NCBI GenBank assembly: GCA_003224055.1
Contig: QHYE01000006.1
Location: 1-64,000 of the forward strand
DNA length: 64,000 nucleotides
Origin: Acidobacteriota bacterium
Lineage (GTDB): Bacteria; Acidobacteriota; Terriglobia; Acidiferrales; UBA7541
Direction: 5' to 3'
Position numbers and translations under genes: made by a program. Below are positions 43,894 through 52,945 of the stretch, piece by piece (position 1 is the first letter of the stretch; every line of letters starts with the position of its first letter). The notes below the pieces were generated by a model, which made no database searches, had not been told where the DNA came from, and saw only the letters and a list, made by a program, of their open reading frames with translations.

Positions 43894-46800
43894 CTAATAA
43901 TTCCACCAGCCCTGGTGGGCGCTCGTCCGAGCGTTGGATTCTGCTTGTGACAAAGCCAAAGAGAGACGTTTCTGCCATTGAGCAGGATCATGGCTGCTCA
44001 ATTTCTTGGCCGAGGCCCATGCCCATACGGCGTCCGACGCGTCGATCGCTTGTGAGGAAAGCCGGTACCTTCGATCCGCCTCTTCCTTTTGACCGCAAGC
44101 GGAAGACAATCCACCGAGCAGGTAGTTTGTTCTAGCCGAATTCAGCATTGGTTGTAAACCGTCTTGAGTAAACGGAAGGCCGGGAACTGGAGAACCGAGT
44201 GCTCTTGCTGCGGCGAGAGCGTCTTCGCAGTGGCCGGTTTGCGCCAGCACAACGGCTTGTTGCAGCTTTACCTCAATCCACACCTGGCGAACGTTTGTTC
44301 CGCCTTCTTCGCTGCCGAAGAACCGATTCCGGAACAATTCAATCGCGCCGCTATGATTCCCTGCCTCCGCGCGGCCCAAGGCCAGCTCATAAACTAAACT
44401 AGTGGGCATACGGTCCAGATCGGGAAAACGCTCTAGTGTTTTTACTCGCTCCACCGCCGGTTTTGCCAGAAGAGTCATAGCGGCAACTGAACCGGCATAG
44501 TTCACCACGTTCAACGGATCATTTCTTATTCCTTCCTCGAATGCAATTAGGGCACCTGCGAAGTCTCGCCTCCCGTAAAGCAACGCTAATCCGAGACTGG
44601 CTTCCAACACCGGTATTTGGTGATTGAGCTTCCGCGCTTGTTGCCATTCGCTAAGCGCTTCGTCCGTTTTATCGCGGGCGAAATACCAGGTGCCCAGCAG
44701 GTAATGAGCGGTTGCGTCTTTCTCGTTCGTGCGAATGGCGGCTTTGAGCGCCTGCTCGTCTTCGACTGTGTTCGGAAATACATATGCGGTCGAAAGCCGG
44801 GAAGCTTGCAAATAATCATTTGCACCCGACTCTCCGAGCTTCTCCCGGCAGTACCCTCGAAAATAGACAACCAGAGGGTGGTTCTGAGGAGTCGCCCCGC
44901 CGGGTTCGCTCTGGTCCGCTTTAGGTACCGGATACTCGCGTGAGAGAACCTCCACCGCACGACGGTAAAGCCCCAACCGCGCGTACTCTGATGCAATATT
45001 TAAGACACGATAAGGATCGGCGGCCAGATGCGCGAGGCTCGGCTTTCCAAGTTCTTCGCGTAGAAAATCGCTCAACGGAAAGCGGGCGAGCCGTTCCCTC
45101 GCTAGCTTTTCCCCGGCTGTTATCCTTCCAAGCGCGCGCAATACGGCGGCCAGTTCTTCCGCCGCGCGCACGTCTTCCGGGGCAGATTGTAGACTTTTCG
45201 TCAGCGAGTCTTTCGCCTGCTGCAGCGCACCGGCGCGTGCTTGCACTTCGGCAAGGCGCAATGCGGCAGCTGCGCGGTAGGATGGTAATCGAATCGCTTC
45301 CTGGTAAGCGTCAACCGCATCTTTCTCTCGTTCGACGCCCTCGTACGCGATTCCCAGGTAATAGGAAATCTCGGCATCGGTCGTATCTCGATCATGAGCG
45401 GCACCCAGATGAGCTACCGCTTCTTCAAAACGCTTCAAACCTGCGTCAAGTCGTCCCGCCGCCTTCAATAATTCAAAGTCTGCGGGGAACTTCACCAATG
45501 CCTTTTGATAGGTCTGCAAAGCGGCCAACAGGTTCCCGTTCAATTCTTCAGTCTTGCCCTGTTGGAGCCAATCGTCCGCGGTTCGCCGCGTCTCCTCCGG
45601 TACAGTGTAGGAAACCTGCGGACCGACTTTGACTTCGGACTCCGGCGACCAGTCATATTCACCTTCCGTCTGCCTCAAAAGCACAGCATCCTCGCTGCTC
45701 TTGAGTTCAAACGTATATTTCCTGCCGGCATTCGGGACGCGAATCTCTCTCTTCCAAACTCGTTCCGGTGCAAAATCTCCTTTCTCGTTGAGCAAGGGAG
45801 TGTTTCCGTCCAAAATTCGGATTGCAGCATCCGAGAATTTTCGATTAGCATTGAAGGAGACCACCAACCTGTCGTTCTTTCGCTCTAAGTGAACTACCCC
45901 GGCAAGATTCGCACGGGAAATCCCATCCGTTTGCCTGACGGGCATCCAGTATTCAGTGAAGGCTATGGATTGTCGCGGCTCGAGGAATGCATACGTCTCC
46001 TGATTTCGGAAAAGGCCCGCTTGCAACTCGACATAGGCGCTATTGTTGTCCGAGAGTGTGTTGCGCCAATCAAGGCCATCCGCGTCAACACCCCAGGACC
46101 AGATTTTCTTGGCCGGTAGCTCGGCGTAATCGGCAAAATGCGCGGTTCCGGTGTTTGTTCGGGGATTCCAGACGCCCATGAAGTTTTCCCGGCTTCCATG
46201 GACAAACGATGACACTGGTCCGTCGGTCTGGTTATGTATGACGCTGAGATCCTTCCCTTGCGAGTCGATCGGCCACCTTTGCACTTCCGCAAACCCGTGT
46301 GACGCGGCAAAGCGCATGGGATATTGGATCTGGGAATCGTCCCAAACCTGGACGGCGGCATTGTTCCACCAATAGAAACGATGGCGTACATCGCTTCGAT
46401 TACTCAGCGTGACATGCTGTTCGAGGACGGTGGAACCAGGGCGCAGAGTCAATTCGACCGACCATTCCATTCCATAAACTCTGTCGATGTTGCCCACGGT
46501 GACCGTAGCACTGCCGTCCTCGTGGCCTGCATGTGCGAAATCCACCGGGGACATCGAGACCCAATTGTGAGAAACGGGAAAGTTAAACTCGACCCCGAAG
46601 GCGGCCCAGGCTCCGCGATAGCCGATCCTGGCTTTCTTGATGGAAGGGTTTGCATAGAACATCGGCTGCCCGCTAATTTTGTCGATGCAGGTATAAATAT
46701 GTCCGCCCAAATCCGGCAGCACCGAACATTTCAGATATTCGTTTTCAAGATAGATCGCGCGCCATTGGTGCTCCGTACGCTGATCGGTTATTTGTTTCCG

Positions 46801-46974
46801 CAGCGTATAGGGATAACTAAATCGGCCGATCGCGAACTGGTCGAAGGAAGGGTTAGGATCGGGCGCTCCCTCTTCGTATGCCAGGAGATTCAGAACACCT
46901 TCCCACACCCGGACCTGAGCTCGAATGGGAACGGTGCTAACCACCAGCAATAAAAACAGGGCCATGCATCGCAT
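43894..46974 (-). CDS. Exported DUF5107 / TPR protein
   Basis: A 1026-residue protein. Signal peptide at the start (MRCMALFLLLVVSTVPIRAQ). Residues about 30-370 form a DUF5107 domain, a beta-sandwich similar to galactose-mutarotase-like or glycosidase-associated folds (ENEYLKCSVLPDLGGHIYT, YWWNNAAVQVWDDSQIQYPM). The rest is a long run of TPR helices. ATG 46974 has a GAGG box 8 nt upstream; two earlier ATGs are in frame. It is the last gene after agaS on the minus strand. A role in binding or processing carbohydrate outside the cytoplasm is likely, but the reaction is unknown. Confidence 0.82.
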   Translation of the reverse strand: MRCMALFLLLVVSTVPIRAQVRVWEGVLNLLAYEEGAPDPNPSFDQFAIGRFSYPYTLRKQITDQRTEHQWRAIYLENEYLKCSVLPDLGGHIYTCIDKISGQPMFYANPSIKKARIGYRGAWAAFGVEFNFPVSHNWVSMSPVDFAHAGHEDGSATVTVGNIDRVYGMEWSVELTLRPGSTVLEQHVTLSNRSDVRHRFYWWNNAAVQVWDDSQIQYPMRFAASHGFAEVQRWPIDSQGKDLSVIHNQTDGPVSSFVHGSRENFMGVWNPRTNTGTAHFADYAELPAKKIWSWGVDADGLDWRNTLSDNNSAYVELQAGLFRNQETYAFLEPRQSIAFTEYWMPVRQTDGISRANLAGVVHLERKNDRLVVSFNANRKFSDAAIRILDGNTPLLNEKGDFAPERVWKREIRVPNAGRKYTFELKSSEDAVLLRQTEGEYDWSPESEVKVGPQVSYTVPEETRRTADDWLQQGKTEELNGNLLAALQTYQKALVKFPADFELLKAAGRLDAGLKRFEEAVAHLGAAHDRDTTDAEISYYLGIAYEGVEREKDAVDAYQEAIRLPSYRAAAALRLAEVQARAGALQQAKDSLTKSLQSAPEDVRAAEELAAVLRALGRITAGEKLARERLARFPLSDFLREELGKPSLAHLAADPYRVLNIASEYARLGLYRRAVEVLSREYPVPKADQSEPGGATPQNHPLVVYFRGYCREKLGESGANDYLQASRLSTAYVFPNTVEDEQALKAAIRTNEKDATAHYLLGTWYFARDKTDEALSEWQQARKLNHQIPVLEASLGLALLYGRRDFAGALIAFEEGIRNDPLNVVNYAGSVAAMTLLAKPAVERVKTLERFPDLDRMPTSLVYELALGRAEAGNHSGAIELFRNRFFGSEEGGTNVRQVWIEVKLQQAVVLAQTGHCEDALAAARALGSPVPGLPFTQDGLQPMLNSARTNYLLGGLSSACGQKEEADRRYRLSSQAIDASDAVWAWASAKKLSSHDPAQWQKRLSLALSQAESNARTSAHQGWWNY

Positions 46975-47079
46975 CAGAATCGCCTCGCGGGAAACCTTCG
47001 CTGATGCCGCTTCAAGTGAGTTCTTCTCGATCATGAATGGAAGTAATCCTATAGGCCAAAGTTTCAATCCGGGAGCTCT

Positions 47080-48303
47080 TCACGAAGGAGTGTGCAGGGG
47101 AAACTTCTCCACTACGCGGTTAATGATCCCTCCCTCAGACGGTGAATCGGGTTGAAGCCCCTCTTCGAGGCAGCGAAAAAAAGCCAGAAGTTGGGCGACG
47201 ACAACGCACACCGTTGGGCTTTCTTCATCGCCAAGCTCAGTCAATCCTTGGCACTCGATGACCCCATCACCTTCTCTAACAACAGAATCCGGAATGTCTT
47301 CTCCAACAATAAGTTTGGACAATCCAAGTTTCTTCCGGTCCAATTCGTGCAATAAATCCAGTTCATACGCCCGTATCGTGGAATCGCACGATAAATTGCA
47401 AACGATGAGAGTGTCGTCCTGCACGTAGCTCATGGGGCCATGCCGAAAACCCAGATACGTTTCGCAAAGTGTGGTGACGCGGCCTGAGGTCAGCTCCAAC
47501 ATCTTCAGCGCCGCTTCGCGTGAGGCCGCGAAACGCGACCCACTGCCAAGAAATACGGCGCGGCGGAAATCCGTGGAGGCAATCTTTGCCAGGCTATCGA
47601 ACTTAGATCGGATCAGCTCGCCAGTTATCTTGCTCAGCCCCTCACACAAATTCCTATATTCATCCGGCCTTTCAAGCATTCCGATGAAGCGCGCCGCCAG
47701 CAGCAGGTTGGTGAAACTGCTCGTCATCACCAGGCTCTTGTCATGAGTCTCGGAGGGTAGAGTGATGACATGTACTTTCTCATGCAGACGCGAGTCTCTA
47801 GCTAGACTTCCCTGCTCGTTGCAGGTCACCACCACGTGTTTAAACTCGGGCTCTGTGTCCAGCATTAATTCCAGGGCTCCCCTGCTCTCGGGGCTGTCTC
47901 CAGATCTCGCTAATGAAACTAGCAACCCAGGCCTTCCCAGAGACAATGTTCCTCCGCCATACATTAAGAGCGCGCCACCACTGATCGATTCCGTGCTGAT
48001 CCCTAGCTCATTCTGCAGTGGGAGGCAAACGCATTGGGCGGCATACTCTGAACTGCCGGATCCGGTAAGTACGAGACTTCGAATTCCTGCCACATGCTGT
48101 CTCAGGCGCTCCCGCGAAGCCATCATTCGATCGCAAGTGTGCAGCCACGTCCAAGGCTGCTGGCAAATCTCCCGCAGCGTGTGGAAATAGCCGAGCCGTT
48201 TTTGCTCCGCTTCCGGCCGGCCAAATAGTTCTGCCGCCCTCGCTTGATCGTTTGTGAGCGCACGCTGCCAGTCCGCCTGCGTCAGCAAGGAGGCACGGTT
48301 CAT
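47080..48303 (-). CDS. agaS: SIS-domain sugar isomerase/deaminase (AgaS-like)
   Basis: A 407-residue protein with two SIS domains: SLVLTGSGSSEYAAQCV ... LARSGDSPES in the first and AVFLGSGSRFAASREAALKMLELTSGRV ... LGFRHGPMSYV in the second. This is the AgaS/GlmS-isomerase layout without an amidotransferase domain. AgaS converts galactosamine-6-P to tagatose-6-P and ammonia. The frame opens to 48384, but ATG 48303 has AAGG upstream and clears the preceding gene. Together with lacC and lacD it gives a route from galactosamine-6-P to triose phosphates. Distinction from a fructoselysine or glucosamine deglycase-type SIS enzyme rests on context. Confidence 0.85.
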   Translation of the reverse strand: MNRASLLTQADWQRALTNDQARAAELFGRPEAEQKRLGYFHTLREICQQPWTWLHTCDRMMASRERLRQHVAGIRSLVLTGSGSSEYAAQCVCLPLQNELGISTESISGGALLMYGGGTLSLGRPGLLVSLARSGDSPESRGALELMLDTEPEFKHVVVTCNEQGSLARDSRLHEKVHVITLPSETHDKSLVMTSSFTNLLLAARFIGMLERPDEYRNLCEGLSKITGELIRSKFDSLAKIASTDFRRAVFLGSGSRFAASREAALKMLELTSGRVTTLCETYLGFRHGPMSYVQDDTLIVCNLSCDSTIRAYELDLLHELDRKKLGLSKLIVGEDIPDSVVREGDGVIECQGLTELGDEESPTVCVVVAQLLAFFRCLEEGLQPDSPSEGGIINRVVEKFPLHTPS

Positions 48304-48352
48304 AGGATCCTTATATCTCTTTCTCGCCAGAAGGTTTGTGCACTCTCTCGTC

Positions 48353-50629
48353 CTATCTTCCAGGCTGAAGCTCAGGGGTAACATTGTCTAATGGCCGATT
48401 CTCTCCATCGACCAAGCCATGCCAAACGCCTCCGCCAAATGTAGTGATATAAACCTTTTTGGAGTCTTGGGGGTCGGGAATGACGCGATGTCCCCACTTG
48501 AAGTTAAATCCAGGTATGCGCGTCCAGTTTTCACCGCGGTCGCTTGATTTCCATGCGGAGGATTCGAACCCGGAAGCGTAGAGTATTTTTGCGTCGCGCG
48601 GATCGATGGTGACATCGTAGACGTGGCGATCGCGATTTAACACTTGAGTCCAAGTCTCCCCTGCATTCACAGACAAGAAGATGCCACCACCCTCGCCGTG
48701 TTCTCCCTTGTCCCTTGCCCACGCCGCGAGATACAGCCGGTCCGGAGCGCCTGGATCAACTGCCAAGCCATTGGGAGCATTGCTTCCCTCGGGCATCGTT
48801 ACCCGCCTCCAGTTTTCCGCTTCATCGGTGGATTTGTAAATCGCGCCATCACCGTCAGTTCCTATGCTCCCATCCTCGGAACGACGTGCTACCAGCACGT
48901 ACAGGCTGCCCCTGCTATCCCTCACAATTCTCCAGGCAAAAGGTTCTTTCTGTGTAATGCCACTATTTTTCAGCCTCCAGCTCTTGCCGCCATCCACGCT
49001 CTTGTATACGCCGCGCCCGAAGGCGGCAACGTATAGCACGCGTGCAGCGGGAGGACTCGTCGAGTCCAATAAGATGTGCGTCGCTGCAGTTTCCTCCATT
49101 CCCTCATTCGACTTTGTCCAGGTCTTGCCCCCGTCATCGCTGCGGCATACGCCTCCCCGATAGTCCCCAATTCCTTTCCTTCTCCACATCTTCGGTCGCG
49201 GTAGATCATGCGTCCAACTGTTCACGCTCCAGACACGCCCCCTCACCTCGGGGTCAAATTCAATCCAGTAGGTGGTGTTCATCCACTCCTTCGGCACACC
49301 GCGAGTGGAACTAATCCAGGACTGACCGCCATCTTCGCTGCGAAAAAGACCAATATCTGTTGTGGAGATAAACTGCCGATTGTGATCAAACGGATCAAAG
49401 TGGTAGCCGTAGGCGTTCGTTACATCGAGCCCGGTGCTGGCCCATCCGTTTGTGCTGGACTTTCGTGAATAGACGGCAGCCCAGCTCGCACCCCCGTCCG
49501 TCGTGCGCATCGTTCTTCCCAAATCCGTCCCATAGCTTATATTGGCGTCCTGCTCCGCCACCGCAAGCGCCAGGGGATTTTCGCCCCAATCCGATCCAAA
49601 CCGTTCGGTGATCCATGCGTCGTGAATATTTGCGGCGGGCTTAGCGGCTGGATTGCTGTCCTCTTTCCAAACCGGTTGCCAGTTGCGTCCCGCGTCCGTG
49701 GTCTTGGCAACTCCTAGCCATTTGATTCCGCCCCCTTCTAGATCTCTGTAGGAGACATAGGCCGTCTCTGGATTGCGCAAGCTGGTAGCGATTGCTCTCG
49801 GTTTTCCGCCGCCTTGCCCCAACCTAGCCTTTCGCCAACTTGTTCCTTCGTCATCTGACGCGAAAGCGGACTCGTCGCCTATGACATAAATCAACGGCTT
49901 GCCGTCCTGCCTGAATCCCGCGGAAATATCTGTGAAAGTCTTTGCGGAGGGGCCGGATAGGCTCTGCATGCCGGACGAGGTTTTCTTTTCGATGAAATGT
50001 GAACCCGCAATGAGAAGCATCCGCGCAGTGGCAGGTGAATGAGGATAGACCCAAATCTTGTCGGCTGGTCCCGGTAGCCCCCCCTCTCTTTTCCAATTCT
50101 GGCCCCCGTCATGCGAGACAAAGAGGGCCGCCGTCGCATTTTTTCTATCGCCTGCGGCAACATAAAATGTTTTGGAATCGGAGGGATCGATGGCCATTGC
50201 GGTGATCTCACCCAGAGGATTCGGCTCTGCAATTAGATCTTCGTCCGAGTGATCCGAACTCATCTTGATGCTCTTCACGGAGGAGGGTTTCGGATAAATC
50301 AGGCTCCAAGTCTCGCCTTGGTCTTGGCTGCGCCACAGACCGTTAGATTGCGCATAAATCACCTTCCGATCCTGCGGATCGAAAACAAAGAACCGGACGA
50401 CACCTCGCAAATTAAACATGCGCCAAGACTTGCCTGCGTCATGGGTGATATAGGACCCGGTCATATCGCAACTGACAAGGACGATATTTGAGTCGTGCGG
50501 ACTGATAGTTGGATGGAACATTGCCCCACCACCCCCGGGCCCAATGATCTTGAAATCCCCGGGACGGGAGTCGCCGCCGCTCGCCAACATTAGCGCGGCT
50601 ACGGCAAGTCGAAGAAGCAAAAAGACCAT
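48353..50629 (-). CDS. Exported BNR-repeat (sialidase/GH74-like propeller) protein
   Basis: A 758-residue exported protein with a short N-terminal hydrophobic signal (VFLLLRLAVAALMLASG). At least eight Asp-box/BNR repeats of the type SxDxGxTW are visible (THDAGKSWRMF, SQDQGETWSLI, SHDGGQNWKRE, TDGGASWAAV, SEDGGQSWIS, SDDGGKTWTKS, SVDGGKSWRLK, SSDRGENWTRI), giving one or two beta-propellers like VPS10/xyloglucanase (GH74) proteins. Catalytic acids for GH74 cannot be confirmed by eye, so it may be a binding or hydrolytic protein. ATG 50629 has a GGAAAG box that overlaps the candidate operator. Confidence 0.82.
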   Translation of the reverse strand: MVFLLLRLAVAALMLASGGDSRPGDFKIIGPGGGGAMFHPTISPHDSNIVLVSCDMTGSYITHDAGKSWRMFNLRGVVRFFVFDPQDRKVIYAQSNGLWRSQDQGETWSLIYPKPSSVKSIKMSSDHSDEDLIAEPNPLGEITAMAIDPSDSKTFYVAAGDRKNATAALFVSHDGGQNWKREGGLPGPADKIWVYPHSPATARMLLIAGSHFIEKKTSSGMQSLSGPSAKTFTDISAGFRQDGKPLIYVIGDESAFASDDEGTSWRKARLGQGGGKPRAIATSLRNPETAYVSYRDLEGGGIKWLGVAKTTDAGRNWQPVWKEDSNPAAKPAANIHDAWITERFGSDWGENPLALAVAEQDANISYGTDLGRTMRTTDGGASWAAVYSRKSSTNGWASTGLDVTNAYGYHFDPFDHNRQFISTTDIGLFRSEDGGQSWISSTRGVPKEWMNTTYWIEFDPEVRGRVWSVNSWTHDLPRPKMWRRKGIGDYRGGVCRSDDGGKTWTKSNEGMEETAATHILLDSTSPPAARVLYVAAFGRGVYKSVDGGKSWRLKNSGITQKEPFAWRIVRDSRGSLYVLVARRSEDGSIGTDGDGAIYKSTDEAENWRRVTMPEGSNAPNGLAVDPGAPDRLYLAAWARDKGEHGEGGGIFLSVNAGETWTQVLNRDRHVYDVTIDPRDAKILYASGFESSAWKSSDRGENWTRIPGFNFKWGHRVIPDPQDSKKVYITTFGGGVWHGLVDGENRPLDNVTPELQPGR

Positions 50630-50635
50630 CTATTT

Positions 50636-50670
50636 CTTTCCTTTACTTTCGTTACTGTTGTTTCACTTTC
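50636..50670 (-). promoter_or_regulatory. CTTTC repeat array (candidate DeoR/AgaR operator)
   Basis: CTTTC occurs at 50636, 50646 and 50666, that is at 10-bp and 20-bp spacing on one DNA face, in the 86-nt gap between two minus-strand genes. On the minus strand this reads as GAAAG repeats. The lowest copy overlaps the ribosome site of the BNR gene, so part of the pattern may be chance. Confidence 0.45.
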
Positions 50671-50715
50671 TTTTCTGGCAGAAACCATCTTCTTTGTCAA
50701 TCCCTTGAAGCTCCG

Positions 50716-51927
50716 CTAGATTTCAAATCGCAAAAGCTGGGCAGCATTTTCATAATAGACTTTCTTGAGTATTCCGTCGGGTAAACCGAGACCGTAAATC
50801 CGCCAGCGCCCTTGAGGAGGCACAGGTGCGGGCGCATAGTCGAAGTATTCGTCTTCGGTCTCAAGAAAGCGGTAGTAAATCTCGTAAAGCTCGTCATTGA
50901 AAATTTGCTGAGGCGTGTCCGTTCCATGGGGAACGGCATCCGTTCCAAAAAGAATTCGATCCTGATATTTCTCGAAAAACTTTCTGGACATACGCGGCTG
51001 GCGTCCTAGCTCCCCAATTCGCGCCCCGAGTTCAACATGCATATTGGAAAAGCGGTCCATGCATTCGCCGACGTAAGGAAGATTCTCAGCGTCATTTCCT
51101 ACGTGGAGCACAATGAACTGGGTCTTGGGGTGGCGGGCCAATACCCGGTTGCGCGCCTCCAGCAGTTCCGCGTTGCTGGGAAAATCGCTACCATGAAAGG
51201 ACCAATCGGGATGGTTATTCAATTCCTCGAAGCGCTCATTGAAGCGATCGATCGGAAGGAAGAAGGCTTCCGGATCTGAAACGTGAATCGCAACCGGCAT
51301 GCCCAGCGATCCGCATGTTTCCCACATGGCATCGAAACGTGGATCGTCAATTTTTACCAATGGCCCCTTCGAGATTTCCTCGCGCAAGTAAAGTCCCAGC
51401 GTCTTAAGGATCTTGAGTCCGCGCGCGCCCGCCTGCTGTGCTCGAACAATCTCATCGGCCTGAAATTTGCTATAGCCCGGCTGGTTCGCGCGCTCCCACC
51501 ACGGTTCTGTGAAGGTTATGAACCGTTCCGGATAGGGCTGCTGATACTTTCGCATCGTTTCCTCTAGTCCCTTGCCGACCCCGCCTGTCAGGTTGACCAT
51601 CACACGGATGTTCTTTCGATCCATCAGTGGTAGTAACCCTTCCACCGGCGCCAGATACTTCATCGCCTCGCCTATCCCAACTCCGTTGGCTGACTTTGCC
51701 GTAAAAGACAGATGGGTATGAATGTCTATGACCGGATAACGTGAGCGGGGCACCTTCGTCTCCGGAACGTGTAACATGCTGCGCGGTTGGAAGTCCGCGA
51801 GTTGCAGCGGCTTCCCCGCGCTCTCCGGCGCAAATGGTGGTGAGGTTATCGAGGTCGTTGGCAATCTGCTTGCCGCGAAAAGCGCCCCCAAGCTTCCCAA
51901 CCAGCGTCTCCGGCCTATTCCATTCAT
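50716..51927 (-). CDS. Exported amidohydrolase_2-family protein
   Basis: A 403-residue TIM-barrel metal-dependent hydrolase with a Tat-type signal (GRRRWLGSLGALFAASRL). Metal-site features: VIDIHTHLSF near residue 68-77, MPVAIHVSD, QFIVLHVGN and ILFGTDAVPHG, the expected order of His/Asp ligands. The substrate is unknown; such proteins act as amidohydrolases, lactonases or decarboxylases. ATG 51927 has GGAGG 5 nt upstream. It starts the unit amidohydrolase-BNR-agaS-DUF5107 and diverges from the CBM9-like gene. Confidence 0.85.
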   Translation of the reverse strand: MNGIGRRRWLGSLGALFAASRLPTTSITSPPFAPESAGKPLQLADFQPRSMLHVPETKVPRSRYPVIDIHTHLSFTAKSANGVGIGEAMKYLAPVEGLLPLMDRKNIRVMVNLTGGVGKGLEETMRKYQQPYPERFITFTEPWWERANQPGYSKFQADEIVRAQQAGARGLKILKTLGLYLREEISKGPLVKIDDPRFDAMWETCGSLGMPVAIHVSDPEAFFLPIDRFNERFEELNNHPDWSFHGSDFPSNAELLEARNRVLARHPKTQFIVLHVGNDAENLPYVGECMDRFSNMHVELGARIGELGRQPRMSRKFFEKYQDRILFGTDAVPHGTDTPQQIFNDELYEIYYRFLETEDEYFDYAPAPVPPQGRWRIYGLGLPDGILKKVYYENAAQLLRFEI

Positions 51928-51966
51928 GAATCCTCCTGTCTCAGTCGATTGCCTCGCCACGCACTC

Positions 51967-52010
51967 TACATTTCGTTTGGCTTCCTTTTATATCGTTTAC
52001 TTTCGCTTGT
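51967..52010. promoter_or_regulatory. Divergent promoter with TTTCGTTT-type repeats (candidate AgaR operator)
   Basis: CATTTCGTTTGG (51969-51980) and TTTACTTTCGCTTG (51996-52009) lie in the shared promoter of the amidohydrolase (minus) and CBM9-like (+) genes; TTTCG copies are 30 bp apart and CGTTT copies 20 bp apart. From memory, positions 51967-51990 fit most positions of the E. coli AgaR consensus built around TTTCRTTT. Confidence 0.5.
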
Positions 52011-52121
52011 CAAAGTGGGATAAAGCTCCAGGATTCACTCCCATATAAGGCCAATGCGGATCTCGCTGGTGCAAGTCGTGCTTCAACTGTTCGAACCGAT
52101 CACGTTCCAAGGAACTTACTA

Positions 52122-52883
52122 ATGGCCCTAAAGACAATGGGACCTTTGATTGGTGCTCTCGCCGGTGCAGGTCTTGCATTGTTTCCCTTCTCGCGCCCGA
52201 GCCAGATCGCCACTCTACCGCAACAATCCTATGCCAGCGATTTGCAACTCCTGGCAAAACGCGCTCCGGTGGATTTTCGGCCGGATGGTGATCTCTCTAA
52301 GACCGTATGGAAGCGCGCCAACTCCGTGAAGTTTGACCATGACGCCTCGGGGAAGTCCCACTACCCGGAGGTTTCGACCCGCGTGGCATCTGTTTGGACT
52401 GAAACACATATCTACTTCGCCCTTTGGTCTCGCTACGATTCCCTGAACGTCTATGAGGGGGAAGACCCGGCGGCAGAGCGATGGCAGCTTTGGGATCGTG
52501 ACGTTGTCGAGGTTTTCTTGAACCCTCAGCCAGAGCGAGTGAATCACTACTATGAATTCGAGGTAGCCCCCAACAACCAGTGGATTGATCTCGAAATCGA
52601 TAAGACGAAAGAGCCATTCAATGATGCGACTTGGAATTCAGGCTTTGAGCACGCAACCCGCATCGACGCCAAGAACCATATTTGGACCGCCGAAGTGCGC
52701 ATACCGATCTCGTCGATGAATGTCATCGCGATACATCCGGGCACGGACTGGCGAGCGAATTTCTTTCGAGCGGCAGGAAATGGCAGTGATGATCACCGTA
52801 AGTTTCTTGCGTGGAGCATCATTCCCGAGGGGAAAACTTTTCACCTGCCAAATCGCTTTGGAATCTTGAAGCTTGTGAACTAG
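52122..52883 (+). CDS. Exported CBM9-like carbohydrate-binding protein
   Basis: A 253-residue protein with a hydrophobic export signal (MGPLIGALAGAGLALFPF). Residues about 45-250 resemble a family 9 carbohydrate-binding/DOMON-like sandwich: VWKRANSVKF, RVASVWTETHIYFALWSRYDS, DVVEVFLNPQP, YYEFEVAPNNQWIDLEID, WTAEVRIPISSM. Such domains bind sugar ends or reducing sugars. ATG 52122 has AAGGAA 7 nt upstream. It is the only + strand gene of the utilisation region besides the regulator, and it shares its promoter with the amidohydrolase. Confidence 0.82.
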   Translation: MALKTMGPLIGALAGAGLALFPFSRPSQIATLPQQSYASDLQLLAKRAPVDFRPDGDLSKTVWKRANSVKFDHDASGKSHYPEVSTRVASVWTETHIYFALWSRYDSLNVYEGEDPAAERWQLWDRDVVEVFLNPQPERVNHYYEFEVAPNNQWIDLEIDKTKEPFNDATWNSGFEHATRIDAKNHIWTAEVRIPISSMNVIAIHPGTDWRANFFRAAGNGSDDHRKFLAWSIIPEGKTFHLPNRFGILKLVN

Positions 52884-52945
52884 TCGAGGCGCGCCGAGAA
52901 TCGGCTGATGATAGTGGGGCTCCAAGCGCCGAAAAAGCATTTTGC

